A stretch of 54,883 bases of DNA from Candidatus Nitrosotenuis sp. GTDB taxonomy: Archaea; Thermoproteota; Nitrososphaeria; Nitrososphaerales; Nitrosopumilaceae. Under the pieces are notes generated by a model that ran no database searches, was not told the origin of the DNA, and worked only from the letters and a program-made list of their open reading frames with translations. The DNA lies in the NCBI GenBank assembly GCA_004322465.1, contig SCVO01000077.1, forward strand, positions 1 to 54,883. The letters are read 5' to 3'. Of the stretch, positions 16,209 to 25,061 are shown one piece after another (positions within the stretch are counted from its first letter, which is position 1; the number at the start of each line of letters is the position of its first letter). The translations under genes and the position numbers were made by a program.

Positions 16209-17927
16209 CTAGCTCGTGATGGAGCGTATCTTGTCGTGGATTTGTGCCAAAATCAGTTCAGCCTTTTCCTTGTTTTCAAACGACTCTACTTTGTTGTCCA
16301 TTATTGCGTCAATTTCATAGCTCTTGTCCACGAGAACCCGTGCAACATGCTCATCCAGGGTTCCATTGCCCATCAGGTAGTATGCAAAGACAGTACTTTT
16401 TTGCCCAATTCGGTGCAACCTGTCTTCTGCCTGCAGGTGTATTGCTGGACTCCAGTCAAGCTCTGCAAATATCACATATTTTGCGCGGGTCAAATTAATT
16501 CCAACGTTTCCTGCGCGCAACCCGGCAATCATTAATTTGGTCTCGCCGTTTTGGAACGTGTCTATGCTGTTCTGTCTTTCCTTGTCGGATTGTCCTCCAA
16601 TGATTGACGCGGGTTTGAATTCTGCAAGGCTTTGATGGAGCAAAGAATGAATCGCCTTGTGGTGGCAAAAGACAACCACGCTTTCTTCTATTTCCATTAT
16701 GTTTTTAACAAAATTAATCACGTGTGGCAGCTTGGCAACGCCTGCAACCTGTCTTTCGCTTTGGATTGCGCGCTGGTATGCGGTCGACGCGTCAAACGCG
16801 GTCTGTGCCGCCTTTCTGTCATCCTCAAGTTTTTTCCAAATTTTCTCAAGTTCCTTGTTGTAATAGTTGATATCGGCATCGATTATTTCCTTGTGACGGA
16901 TTTTTTCTTTGAGCTCTTGTAACACGTCGGTTTTCTTTCGTCGCAGCATCACGTGTTTTTGCAGCATGTTGCGGAGAGACTCTCGTTTGTTCTCAAGCAC
17001 TATTGCCTTCCCTTTTTCGTTTATGTAGCAAAAGTATTCGCAAAATTCCTTAAAGCTCCCAAGCAGTCCAGGGCGCAGAATGTCAACGATTGGCCAAATT
17101 TCAGAGCCGCGATTGTATATCGGAGTGCCAGAAAGTCCAATTCTGTACTTTATCGATTCCAGTGCAGACAGCTTCTTTATCGCATGATACTTTTGCGTTG
17201 TTTTGGAACGGAGGTTTTGCACTTCATCGCACACGATTGTTCTGAGGTTTAGTTTGGCAAGGTCCTTGTATCTTTTGAACAACAGTTCATAATTGATTAT
17301 GTAAAAGTCGTATTTCCCAAGGTCTTCTGATTTTCCAACCCGGATGATTGTTGATGTTGGCGGCTTGTCGTCGATCAGTCGGCCGTTTCTGCTTTTTAGT
17401 TTCAAAAACTTTTCAATTTCCCTCTGCCAGTTATTCAGAGTTACAAGTGGGGCAACAATCAGTGCAGGATACGTACCCTGTTCGGTTCCAATGTAGGACA
17501 GCGTTTCGACAGTTTTTCCAAGTCCCATTTCGTCGGCAATCAGCGCGTTGCCAGACGACTTTATTAGAAAGTCAAGTCCCTCTCTCTGAAAGTTCAGCAG
17601 GTTTCCCTTGAATTGTTTTCCGGGATTTGCCAGCTGCAGCTTTTCTATCCTCTTTGGCTTTTTTGGCTCAGGTTTTGTAGGCATTGGTAGCTTTTTCTGC
17701 CACGTGGTCTTTGAGAGGATCTCAAGCGGGTACCTGTCCATTATCCATTTTATCTGTAGGACGTTTTTTGGATCGTCAGGAACAATTGCCTCGAACTCGC
17801 CATCGCCGTACCAGGCTTGCGGAATAATCCTTGAGACCATCGCGACTGCGCGTTCCCCGGTTACTTTCCAGCTCCATGTGCCAGAAAACTTGTCTAAAAC
17901 ATATTCCAATGTACCAAAACTAGTCAT
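16209..17927 (-). CDS. SNF2-family DNA-dependent ATPase/helicase
   Basis: ATG 17927 gives 572 residues (the track's TTG 17936 adds three). The N-terminal ~110 residues are a family-specific region. The SNF2 ATPase follows with motif I ADEMGLGKT, motif Ia VAPLVTLNNW, motif II DEVQ (in place of DEAH), motif III GLSGTPIYN, and C-terminal motifs V/VI with AGNVGINLTRAKYVIFAELDWSPAIHLQAEDRLHRIGQ. This is the layout of SMARCAL1/HepA-type remodellers, which translocate on double-stranded DNA and displace proteins or anneal strands. It probably acts in repair or replication restart. Confidence 0.9.
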   Translation of the reverse strand: MTSFGTLEYVLDKFSGTWSWKVTGERAVAMVSRIIPQAWYGDGEFEAIVPDDPKNVLQIKWIMDRYPLEILSKTTWQKKLPMPTKPEPKKPKRIEKLQLANPGKQFKGNLLNFQREGLDFLIKSSGNALIADEMGLGKTVETLSYIGTEQGTYPALIVAPLVTLNNWQREIEKFLKLKSRNGRLIDDKPPTSTIIRVGKSEDLGKYDFYIINYELLFKRYKDLAKLNLRTIVCDEVQNLRSKTTQKYHAIKKLSALESIKYRIGLSGTPIYNRGSEIWPIVDILRPGLLGSFKEFCEYFCYINEKGKAIVLENKRESLRNMLQKHVMLRRKKTDVLQELKEKIRHKEIIDADINYYNKELEKIWKKLEDDRKAAQTAFDASTAYQRAIQSERQVAGVAKLPHVINFVKNIMEIEESVVVFCHHKAIHSLLHQSLAEFKPASIIGGQSDKERQNSIDTFQNGETKLMIAGLRAGNVGINLTRAKYVIFAELDWSPAIHLQAEDRLHRIGQKSTVFAYYLMGNGTLDEHVARVLVDKSYEIDAIMDNKVESFENKEKAELILAQIHDKIRSITS

Positions 17928-18128
17928 GGTCGTCAATGATCTTCGTTGAATTGTTTTTTAGGTTTATGAATCTTGAGTTTACCAAACAGCACACCAATCG
18001 TCTGAACTTTAGAATAAGAATTATAGAAAAAGGATGGTTTTAGATTGATTTTTGAGTCAAATAAACGCCGGCAGTAGGTTTTTTCTAATTATTTACCAAC
18101 TTGAGCGAAAATCGAAGAATGTGGCGAT
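17928..18128. other. Intergenic region, nothing recognised
   Basis: 201 AT-rich bases upstream of the SNF2 gene (minus strand) and downstream of the tiny Cys-rich gene. It presumably contains the SNF2 promoter. I see no ORF with coding character and no convincing RNA fold. Confidence 0.4.
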
Positions 18129-18251
18129 TTACTTGTGCTTGTGCATCTCAGAGTCCACGTGGCAGTCACAGCTGCACAGCTCGGTTTTGTGGTCATTTTG
18201 ACAGTCGATGCACTCATAGTGCCTATGTTTTTCGCAGCTACCGCAGATCAT
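18129..18251 (-). CDS. Tiny Cys/His-rich protein (40 aa)
   Basis: ATG 18251 opens MICGSCEKHRHYECIDCQND and ends CHVDSEMHKHK before TAA. Seven cysteines and seven histidines in 40 residues (CGSC, CIDC, CSCDC) imply one or two zinc sites. It is below the track cutoff but the reading frame is clean, with a sensible ATG 44 bases downstream of the next gene's stop on the same strand. Function is unknown. Confidence 0.62.
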   Translation of the reverse strand: MICGSCEKHRHYECIDCQNDHKTELCSCDCHVDSEMHKHK

Positions 18252-18295
18252 TATTCTAATGGATCAATACATTTTGTCATATTTTAGGTCTACTT

Positions 18296-18955
18296 TCAGA
18301 GATCGATTTCGCTTTTGCCCAAAATGAACATTGTCAACTCGTGATATTTCACGGGATCGATTTCCTTTGCAAAGTTTTTGTCTATATTAATCAGATAGAC
18401 AGAGTTTAGCTTTGCGTTTACGATATCATCATACGCAATTGGAGGGTTTTTGTAAAACCTATCGCATAGGGACTTTATTTTTTTAATTTCAGACTCAGGC
18501 CTCAGTGCAGAAGGACTTAGGAAGATCTTGTTTATCGGCAGCATCCCAATTACAGGCGTTGCAAGCGAAAACTTGGCGCAATACTTGCTATAGCGAGCAA
18601 TCTTGCTTACGATTCTTGACACATAATAGTCGATGGTATCAAGCGCGTGTTCCGGAGGAGTAAAGCCGGTCTCGATTTCAATTATCGATATGTGATCGTT
18701 CTTTTTTGCATAGACGTCGCAGACTAGCGAGTCAGTCAGCTGTTTTTCTACGTCCACAGTGTATCCATTTGATATCATGTTTGCAGCGCAGATCAGCTCA
18801 AGTACGGAATGGTTGATTTTCACCAGGTTTTGCTGATACAGATCGATTAGCCTTTGGCGAACAAAGTTTAGTTTTGGCACGTCATCTTTTTGCAGACTCG
18901 ATGCAAGGCGGTCGGTTATCACATAGACATCGTCTTTGAATTTCTCCACATCCAA
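18296..18955 (-). CDS. PD-(D/E)XK-like nuclease-fold protein (putative)
   Basis: 219 residues. LICAANMISNGYTVDVEKQLTDSLVCDVYAKKNDHISIIEIETGF has the layout of a PD-(D/E)XK core: a helix, then a strand with Asp (VCDVYA), then a strand with E-x-E (IIEIETG) in the place of (D/E)xK. The Lys is replaced, so catalysis is uncertain. Helices with Tyr and Lys follow (YYVSRIVSKIARYSKYCAKFSLATP). It may be a nuclease-like DNA-processing or defence protein; homology is inferred from pattern only. Confidence 0.55.
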   Translation of the reverse strand: MDVEKFKDDVYVITDRLASSLQKDDVPKLNFVRQRLIDLYQQNLVKINHSVLELICAANMISNGYTVDVEKQLTDSLVCDVYAKKNDHISIIEIETGFTPPEHALDTIDYYVSRIVSKIARYSKYCAKFSLATPVIGMLPINKIFLSPSALRPESEIKKIKSLCDRFYKNPPIAYDDIVNAKLNSVYLINIDKNFAKEIDPVKYHELTMFILGKSEIDL

Positions 18956-19042
18956 AAAGGTTCAGCATTACCTCAGATGGTATGGTTAATGAAGATACTT
19001 GTGATTTCAGGGATTGATAAAATTAAAAATTATTTACCAGGC

Positions 19043-21184
19043 TTAAACTGGTTCTCTTACACTTTTGACTTTGGCAAATGCAGTTGGGTCACCGTTGATT
19101 GGATCCACTGTGATAGAGACTGTGTCCTTTGCGGTTCTGCCCAGTCCATCGCTGACAGTTAGCTCAAATGTCAATGTCTTTGTTTCTCCGTTTGAGACAT
19201 CAGGTGTTTCAAAGGATGGCTTTGCAATGTCAGATGCTGACAATGTTACACTCTCTCCAGATATCTGAGTCCAGATGTAGTTCAATTTGTGCTTGAGTGG
19301 ATCCTTTCCAGAGCCAAACAGAGTCACAACAGAGTGCTCATCGACTGTTTGATCCTTGCCAGCATATGCAGTTAGTGCTTTTGAGGCAAGTCCCTTCACT
19401 GTGACATCGACGGTGTCTGCGTCACTGTCTACAGTTCCGTCGTTAGCGATTAATTGGAATGTTAGTACTGTGTCAACAGCAACCTTTGGTGCTACAAATG
19501 TCACTGATGGGTCAGTTGTTGAAGATAGGGTAACTGATGGACCTGCTATTTGGCTCCATACGAATGTCAATGGTTCTCCATCTTCATCTGTTGCAGAGCC
19601 TGCAAGGTTGACAGTTGCATCGATATCTACGGTTTGATCATCACCTGCGTTAGCTACTGGTGGTGAGTTAACTGGAAGTACGGTCACTTTGGTTGTGTCC
19701 TTTGCTGGGCGGCCATTTTCGTCAGCAACTCTAAGCTCAAATACCAGCACCTTGACTTTGCCGTTTGCAACTATTGGTGCGGTAAATGTTGGTTGTTGCT
19801 CATCAGTTGATGACAATGTTACTGCTTCGCCGCCAACTTGTTTCCATGAATAAGTCAAATTCTCACTGTCTGGGTCTTCTGCAGAGCCAGAAAGCGTAAC
19901 GTCAGTTTGTTCATCTACTGTTTGGTCAAGTCCAGCATCCGATGATGGTCTTGCGTTATCGGAAGTCACGGTGACCATTACAGAGTCTGTTCCTTCTCCG
20001 CCGTATGGGTCAGTCACAGTTAATTCAAATTCATAAGTTGCAGATGCTCCTCCAGATACTTCTGGTGCCTTGAACTTTACTTCAAATCTGTTTGGTGATA
20101 TGAGGCTCACATCGTCGCCGCCAACTTGTTTCCAAGTATACTTTAGTATGTCTCCGTCTGGGTCTGTGCCAGAGCCAGCAAGTATTACAAGTCTATTTGA
20201 CAAAGTATTCTTGTCAGGACCTGCGTCTGCTACAGGGTTATCGTTAATTGGTCTAACTCTGATAATTACAACGTCAGTTGATGATCCGCCGCCGTCTGCA
20301 GCTGTGCAAGTAAATCTAAATGCTGTTGGAACTATTTGTCCATTTGGAATTTCAGGTGCAGTGAATGTTGGGTCTGCACTGGTTGTTGATGAAAGTTTTG
20401 CAAATGGTCCAAGTGTTTGTGTCCAAGTGTATGAGAGTTCTCTATCAAGTTTATCATCACAAGAGCCGTTTAGTTGTACGTTTGTTCCTTCGTCAACAGT
20501 TTGGTCATCGCCTGCATGTGCAGTAATCAGCGTAGTCTTTGCCGCGTTGACTTTGATTACAACGCTATCACGTGCTACTCCGCCATAACCGTCGCCGACA
20601 GTTAGTTGGAATCGCAGTGTACCAGAGTTTCTCTCCATTGTGCTAGTGTCAAATGAAGGATTTTGGTCGTTTACATCAGATAGTTCTACAATTGGTCCGT
20701 CGATTTGTGACCAGTGATATGTCAAAGCATCTCCGTCTGGGTCTGTGCCGTCACCTTGGAGGGTTACTTCGTCATTTTTGTTAACGGATTGATCAGTACC
20801 TGCGTCAGCAGTTGGTGGCTGGTTTCTTGGCATGACTGTGATTTTTATTGTGTCTTTGTCAGTTGCGCCATAAGGATCAGTAACAGATAATTCAAAACTC
20901 AAAATTTTCACTTTGCCGTTTTCAACGTCAGGGGCAGTAAAGGTTGGTTCTGCAACGGTTGTTGATGACAGTTGGACTGCTTCGCCACCAACTTGTTTCC
21001 ATTGGATGGTAAGGGAGTCGTTGTCTGGATCAATGCCGGTTCCAGATAAGGTTACAAAGTCGCCCGCTTTTACGATGTTTTGAGGATGTGAGCTTGTACT
21101 ACTGGTTTGACCAAAGGCATGCGGAGATACCATGCTGACAACCAGTAGTGTCATCAAAACTGTGTAAAATTTTAATTGCAACAT
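19043..21184 (-). CDS. Secreted protein of seven tandem PKD/REJ-type repeats
   Basis: ATG 21184 gives 713 residues with a signal peptide (MLQLKFYTVLMTLLVVSMVSPHAFGQ); the track start adds 22 residues over the TATA box. Seven beta-sandwich repeats of about 90-95 residues follow, each with DAG.DQTVDE..VTLSG...DPDGD.L.Y.W.Q..G..V.LSS..... TFTAP....... F.LTV.D..G. These are PKD/REJ/cadherin-like adhesive domains, calcium binding being possible through the DPDGD loops. The protein lacks a membrane anchor at the C-terminus, so it is probably released or attached to the S-layer. Repeats are divergent enough to exclude recent expansion. Confidence 0.88.
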   Translation of the reverse strand: MLQLKFYTVLMTLLVVSMVSPHAFGQTSSTSSHPQNIVKAGDFVTLSGTGIDPDNDSLTIQWKQVGGEAVQLSSTTVAEPTFTAPDVENGKVKILSFELSVTDPYGATDKDTIKITVMPRNQPPTADAGTDQSVNKNDEVTLQGDGTDPDGDALTYHWSQIDGPIVELSDVNDQNPSFDTSTMERNSGTLRFQLTVGDGYGGVARDSVVIKVNAAKTTLITAHAGDDQTVDEGTNVQLNGSCDDKLDRELSYTWTQTLGPFAKLSSTTSADPTFTAPEIPNGQIVPTAFRFTCTAADGGGSSTDVVIIRVRPINDNPVADAGPDKNTLSNRLVILAGSGTDPDGDILKYTWKQVGGDDVSLISPNRFEVKFKAPEVSGGASATYEFELTVTDPYGGEGTDSVMVTVTSDNARPSSDAGLDQTVDEQTDVTLSGSAEDPDSENLTYSWKQVGGEAVTLSSTDEQQPTFTAPIVANGKVKVLVFELRVADENGRPAKDTTKVTVLPVNSPPVANAGDDQTVDIDATVNLAGSATDEDGEPLTFVWSQIAGPSVTLSSTTDPSVTFVAPKVAVDTVLTFQLIANDGTVDSDADTVDVTVKGLASKALTAYAGKDQTVDEHSVVTLFGSGKDPLKHKLNYIWTQISGESVTLSASDIAKPSFETPDVSNGETKTLTFELTVSDGLGRTAKDTVSITVDPINGDPTAFAKVKSVREPV

Positions 21185-21204
21185 TTTTATCGTAAAAATT
21201 CCAC

Positions 21205-21214
21205 TGATTAAAAG
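21205..21214 (-). promoter_or_regulatory. TATA box of the seven-repeat surface protein
   Basis: On the minus strand CTTTTAATCA lies 21-30 bases upstream of ATG 21184 and inside the longer track ORF. It fixes the start at 21184. Confidence 0.65.
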
Positions 21215-21454
21215 CTTTCGTTCAATTTTGTCTAGTTTTGGGATCAACAATTTGTTTTATCGATCTTTTTTGCAGTTTTAGATCAAATGACAGAATTCAG
21301 ATCGTTTGTTAAAATGTAGTGATTTTTTTGAAAACGTTGTGGCAAGTCCTGCCAAGACAGTTCGCATATAATCGGAATTACTAAAAAATAACTGATTTAC
21401 AACTAATGCGATTTTGATACCAGACCTTAACAGACATCAATTAGATCCAAGCCA
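21215..21454. other. Intergenic promoter region between divergent surface genes
   Basis: 240 bases separate the seven-repeat protein from the secreted protein at 21455. It is AT-rich with several T runs and no open frame of note. It probably contains upstream control for both surface genes. Confidence 0.4.
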
Positions 21455-22363
21455 TTGAGACAAATCACATTAGTAGTAATCGTGTTTTTTGCCACAATTG
21501 GCATCGGAGTCGCGTCTGCTGCGCCGTTTGATTATATCGTAAATGTCAAGCTAGAGCAATATCAAATCGAACTAGGACAGAATCCAGTCGTTTTTGGCAC
21601 AGTCACCGACAACGTGCTAAGGCCAGTCCCAGGAGTAGAGGTAAAAATTACGTTTGGTTCGAATTCGGCTACAGCAGTAACGGATTCAGCCGGAAAGTTC
21701 AGACAGGAATTCTCAGAGCAGCAATCCCCCGGAATTTTTTCCGTGAATGCTTTCGCAAAGCAAAACGACAAGAAGGGATTTGGCGGCACCACACTCAGAA
21801 TATCAAAACAACTGACAACGTTTGGAGAGATGTATTATAATTCAGAACTGGCCAAGTTTGACCAGAAAAAATCAGATCCGTACCAGTCGTTGAAAATCAA
21901 AAATTATGAGAAATTCCTAAAGGAGAAGAGCAAGGCGTACCAAAAGCAGCTCGACATAGAAGCAGAAAAGATAATGCTGCAAGAAAAAAAGAAACTGGCT
22001 GATCAGAGCCTGAACCAGACAATTGTCGAACGAAACCCAGGTCCGGGCGATTTTTCAGGCTACAAATATGACAAGTACATGTCAGAGATAAACCCAAGCG
22101 TGAGGGACGACATTGCAAATCAAATGAACTATACGAAAAAAACGATCGACGATGCACGCGTTGCCATGAAGAAGGTTTTGGATAAAGGCGGCAGTTTGGA
22201 CGAGGCAAGAAAGGCGTACCTGGAGAAACTTTCCATAAAACGAGAAAACTTGGAAAAAATCGCCGACCTAAACGCCACTGAGAACCATTCCAAGATAAAG
22301 AAGCATGCAGACAAAGACAGTAAAAAGGTAAAAGGGCTCACCGCTAAGAAACTCTACAAGTAG
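21455..22363 (+). CDS. Secreted protein: Ig-like domain plus coiled coil
   Basis: 302 residues from TTG 21455. A signal peptide (MRQITLVVIVFFATIGIGVASAA) is followed by a carboxypeptidase-regulatory or Big-like domain (LGQNPVVFGTVTDNVLRPVPGVEVKITFGSNSATAVTDSAGKFRQEF). A long Lys/Glu-rich helical region then follows (KNYEKFLKEKSKAYQKQLDIEAEKIMLQEKKK and KKTIDDARVAMKKVLDKGG). It is probably a structural or adhesive cell-surface protein. The combination of one sandwich domain and a long coil recalls the other secreted coils here (4639, 5454, 52090). Confidence 0.75.
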   Translation: MRQITLVVIVFFATIGIGVASAAPFDYIVNVKLEQYQIELGQNPVVFGTVTDNVLRPVPGVEVKITFGSNSATAVTDSAGKFRQEFSEQQSPGIFSVNAFAKQNDKKGFGGTTLRISKQLTTFGEMYYNSELAKFDQKKSDPYQSLKIKNYEKFLKEKSKAYQKQLDIEAEKIMLQEKKKLADQSLNQTIVERNPGPGDFSGYKYDKYMSEINPSVRDDIANQMNYTKKTIDDARVAMKKVLDKGGSLDEARKAYLEKLSIKRENLEKIADLNATENHSKIKKHADKDSKKVKGLTAKKLYK

Positions 22364-22437
22364 CATTTTTTGCAAAGTCCGCTAAAAATCCCCAGTGCCA
22401 GATTGGAACTGCAAAATCCGATCAAGTTCCGAGAAGG

Positions 22438-22444
22438 ATATAAT
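22438..22444 (+). promoter_or_regulatory. TATA box setting the start at 22466
   Basis: ATATAAT lies 22-28 bases upstream of ATG 22466, inside the longer track ORF (22370-22705). It supports the shorter protein. Confidence 0.65.
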
Positions 22445-22465
22445 CGAAGGTACAGAAACTGCCCC

Positions 22466-22705
22466 ATGAGGGTCACAAGGGTCGATTTAGGAAGGGGAAT
22501 CATCAAGAATCTTTCTTCAATACTAGTTGACGAAGAAGGGGTTTCGATTGAGAGCATTTGGCAAACAATTGAGGACTTTGGGATAAACCGAGAAGACTTG
22601 AAGAAGCTAAGTCCTACATACAAGGATCTTTACGAGATATACTCGGCAATTCGGGCGTATCGCGTGAGTGTCAAGTATCTAAAGGAACTCAAGAACAAGT
22701 TTTGA
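22466..22705 (+). CDS. Small helical protein (79 aa), unknown function
   Basis: ATG 22466 gives MRVTRVDLGRGIIKNLSSILVDEEGVSIESIWQTIEDFGINREDLKKLSPTYKDLYEIYSAIRAYRVSVKYLKELKNKF. It is soluble, helical and charged, without a known motif. The track start (22370) overlaps the TATA box and is rejected. The next membrane-protein gene begins 36 bases later. Confidence 0.68.
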   Translation: MRVTRVDLGRGIIKNLSSILVDEEGVSIESIWQTIEDFGINREDLKKLSPTYKDLYEIYSAIRAYRVSVKYLKELKNKF

Positions 22706-22740
22706 TTCAGACACGGTTTGAATCAAAAAGGGGCGCGTGA

Positions 22741-23337
22741 ATGAACATAAACGATCTTAAGGAAAAATGCATCCTAATCGGAGTTTCTGCAGGCATCTTT
22801 CTTCCATTTAGACTGCTTGCAAGCCAATATCTTGCGGAGCACTGGCTTGGCAATCTTGGTTTTGCCACATCGGTATCCTTGCTCCTATTGTTCTTGACCA
22901 AGAAAAACAAGCTTGGCAGGTTTGGCGAGATTTTGAAGAACCAAATCAGAAAGGCAGTGTGGGGAAAGTCGTCTGGCGTGATCATTTTTTTGCTACTAGG
23001 ATTCATGGTTTACTTTGGATCAGTCGTCATACTTGTGAATCAAGGAAACACCACATACCGCGACGACAAGGAGGCATTGTTCCAAGACATATTCAGCAAA
23101 GAATCCGCCAATTCCCACCTCAAGCTTAAGGGACCAGGCACAAATAACGCAGAATTTGCAGGAGTTTCCCAGATAAGACATGCAGAGTACGTCTTTGCGA
23201 TATCGTACGCCATACTAAACGACCTAACCGGTGACTGGCTTGCAAGCGTACATCTGATTTTGTTCATGGAGCAAGTCGAGATGGTTGGCCTTTTTTGGGT
23301 CTACAGGAAAATGTTCAGGCCAGTCAACGCAGCGTGA
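22741..23337 (+). CDS. Membrane protein with extracytoplasmic loop
   Basis: 198 residues with hydrophobic segments near 11-30 (ILIGVSAGIFLPFRLLAS), 38-53 (LGFATSVSLLLLFLTK) and 79-99 (GVIIFLLLGFMVYFGSVVILV), a polar loop of about 70 residues, and a final helix (DWLASVHLILFMEQVEMVGLFWVY). No family is recognised. An ATG start follows the preceding gene closely, so the two may be cotranscribed. Confidence 0.65.
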   Translation: MNINDLKEKCILIGVSAGIFLPFRLLASQYLAEHWLGNLGFATSVSLLLLFLTKKNKLGRFGEILKNQIRKAVWGKSSGVIIFLLLGFMVYFGSVVILVNQGNTTYRDDKEALFQDIFSKESANSHLKLKGPGTNNAEFAGVSQIRHAEYVFAISYAILNDLTGDWLASVHLILFMEQVEMVGLFWVYRKMFRPVNAA

Positions 23338-23419
23338 TTTTCTTAATTTATCCTAGTTTGTCTGTTTTGAACAAACAAATTCAGAATACCACACGGTGTG
23401 ATTTTGACTTTGAGTCCAC

Positions 23420-24376
23420 TTGTTCAAAGACAGCATGTTAGTTGGTTTTTTTGTCACGGGATTGTTGATTTTTTCTTATCAACAGGTAGCCTTTGGACAA
23501 ATGGACAAAAGTTTGGAAGTAAGAATTCTAAACGGCGCGGCAGACAACGAAACTGCAAAGGCATTCTACCCGGACATACTTCCAATTGAACCAGGAGACA
23601 GCGTGACGTGGGTAAACGAGGACTCTAAGGCGCACAGCATCACAAGTGGGATGCCAGAGGCGCCCGAATATTCAGGAATATTCTTTAAAACTGGAAACAT
23701 TGACGCACAAAATTCAGGCTCTGTCAAAATAACGGACCTCAAGGACCATTTTGCATTCTATTATTTTTGCGAGATTCATCCGTGGCTGACAGGAAAAATA
23801 GTCGTATCAACTGCCCCGGAGTCACAGCCAGACACGGCGCTTCCAATTGCCATTAGCCGCACACAGTACAGCAAAGGCCAAGACGTTCAGGTCACAGGCA
23901 AGGTTGCCGACGACTATGCAAAGATATCGTATGATCTTTTGGTGTATGACAAAGCCAAGTTAGTCGATATCGTATCGGGGCACTTTAATGAAGACTCGAC
24001 GCTGAGCGAAACAATACACACTGACAGACTAGCCAGTGCAAAATACACACTCAAACTTGTTTACGGCCTGCCGACGCAAGTAGCCAGCACTGGATTTGAT
24101 TTGGAAAACGCCCCGGAATACAAAATTCCAGGTTGGATTAAAACGGAAGCAAAATTGTGGTCAAGCGGGACCATTTCTGACGGGGAGTTCATCAAGACAA
24201 TACAATACTTGTCCAAAGAAAAGATAATCGACTCCCAATCACAGATTGACCAGCCAAAGGCAATCCCATACTGGATAAAGACAAACGCGTCGTGGTGGAC
24301 AAACGGCCAGATTTCAGATGCAGAGTTTGTCAATGCTTTAGAGTACCTGGCAAATGCAGGAGTCATACAAATTTAG
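23420..24376 (+). CDS. Secreted cupredoxin with two C-terminal WIK modules
   Basis: 318 residues. A signal peptide leads into a plastocyanin/amicyanin-type domain (about 30-130) with copper ligands H72 (KAHSITSG), C117 and H120 (YYFCEIHPWLTG). The axial position, usually Met in HPWM, is L123. A beta domain follows (135-230). Two WIK modules end the protein: IPGWIKTEAKLWSSGTISDGEFIKTIQYLSKEKII and IPYWIKTNASWWTNGQISDAEFVNALEYLANAGVIQI. Such blue copper proteins carry electrons outside the membrane in ammonia oxidisers. The start may be TTG 23420 or ATG 23435; both leave a signal peptide. Confidence 0.85.
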   Translation: MFKDSMLVGFFVTGLLIFSYQQVAFGQMDKSLEVRILNGAADNETAKAFYPDILPIEPGDSVTWVNEDSKAHSITSGMPEAPEYSGIFFKTGNIDAQNSGSVKITDLKDHFAFYYFCEIHPWLTGKIVVSTAPESQPDTALPIAISRTQYSKGQDVQVTGKVADDYAKISYDLLVYDKAKLVDIVSGHFNEDSTLSETIHTDRLASAKYTLKLVYGLPTQVASTGFDLENAPEYKIPGWIKTEAKLWSSGTISDGEFIKTIQYLSKEKIIDSQSQIDQPKAIPYWIKTNASWWTNGQISDAEFVNALEYLANAGVIQI

Positions 24377-24378
24377 TG

Positions 24379-24618
24379 TTACTTTGGCTCGATGTAAATC
24401 CTAACTGCCTCCAAGTGGGAACAGTTTGCTTTGAGCCCCTTGCCGTGATGAAACTTGTAGAAGTTCTTGTATCCAAGGCAGTCGCATGAATCGGATGTGA
24501 CCATGTAGGACTTGGTCGGGTCGGACGATGACCTTACCTGATACAGATCATCGTCGATCTTTATTACGTTGCCTTCCTCAACGAGCTTCTTTGCTTTTTT
24601 TATCGTACTTGCACTCAA
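24379..24618 (-). CDS. SWIM zinc-finger protein (79 aa)
   Basis: The protein matches the SWIM pattern CxC-xn-CxH: CDCLGYKNFYKFHHGKGLKANCSH, preceded by the usual strand segment LYQVRSSSDPTKSYMVTSD. SWIM fingers bind DNA or mediate protein contact, and in archaea they occur with Rad51-paralogue or SNF2 partners; an SNF2 helicase lies at 16209, but no operon links them. TTG is the start, with a TATA-like TTCTAATCCC upstream. It abuts the cupredoxin stop. Confidence 0.8.
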   Translation of the reverse strand: MSASTIKKAKKLVEEGNVIKIDDDLYQVRSSSDPTKSYMVTSDSCDCLGYKNFYKFHHGKGLKANCSHLEAVRIYIEPK

Positions 24619-24737
24619 CTACACATCATGTGGCATTTGGGATTAGAAAAGATTGCGAAAATTGAATCTTAATTGTAGAGAAAATTTATGCGCACAAGTC
24701 ATAAGGCATATCAATGGACTTTTGATTGGAATAGCAA

Positions 24738-25061
24738 TTGGAGCGAAAATTCAACCAGACTCCGGGAGACACAAATATTGCAATACTTGGCTACCTGACA
24801 AAGGTTGGAACTTGGATGAATTTAAGGCAGATAACCACCGGAACTCCAGGCTCGGATCTCAACAGAGACAGATTAAGGTCAATTTTAGAGAGTTTTAACA
24901 AAAAAGGCTTTGTCGAAATCAGAGAAAGCCAAAACCCAAAGGCAAAGTTCGAGTACAGGGTAACCGAGAAAGGAAAGGTGTCGTTCCTAAAGTGCGTCAA
25001 CTTTGAGCCGGACGTCAGATACATTTTGGGGCTAAGGGATTTTAAGGATAATTCTATCTAG
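24738..25061 (+). CDS. Winged-helix DNA-binding protein
   Basis: 107 residues from TTG. The order is helix-helix-recognition helix-wing: NIAILGYLTKVGTWMNLRQITTGTPGSDLNRDRLRSILESFNKKGFVEIRESQNPKAKFEYRVTEKGKVSFLKC. This fits a PadR/MarR-like winged helix with no ligand domain. It overlaps the convergent membrane protein at 25058 by four bases. Targets are unknown; autoregulation is common for such proteins. Confidence 0.75.
   Translation: MERKFNQTPGDTNIAILGYLTKVGTWMNLRQITTGTPGSDLNRDRLRSILESFNKKGFVEIRESQNPKAKFEYRVTEKGKVSFLKCVNFEPDVRYILGLRDFKDNSI

Noticed and set aside
23040-23267. Minus-strand ORF 23040-23267 and similar 60-100 aa frames opposite known genes
   Set aside because: They are shadows of the membrane protein at 22741-23337 with no conserved motif or promoter.
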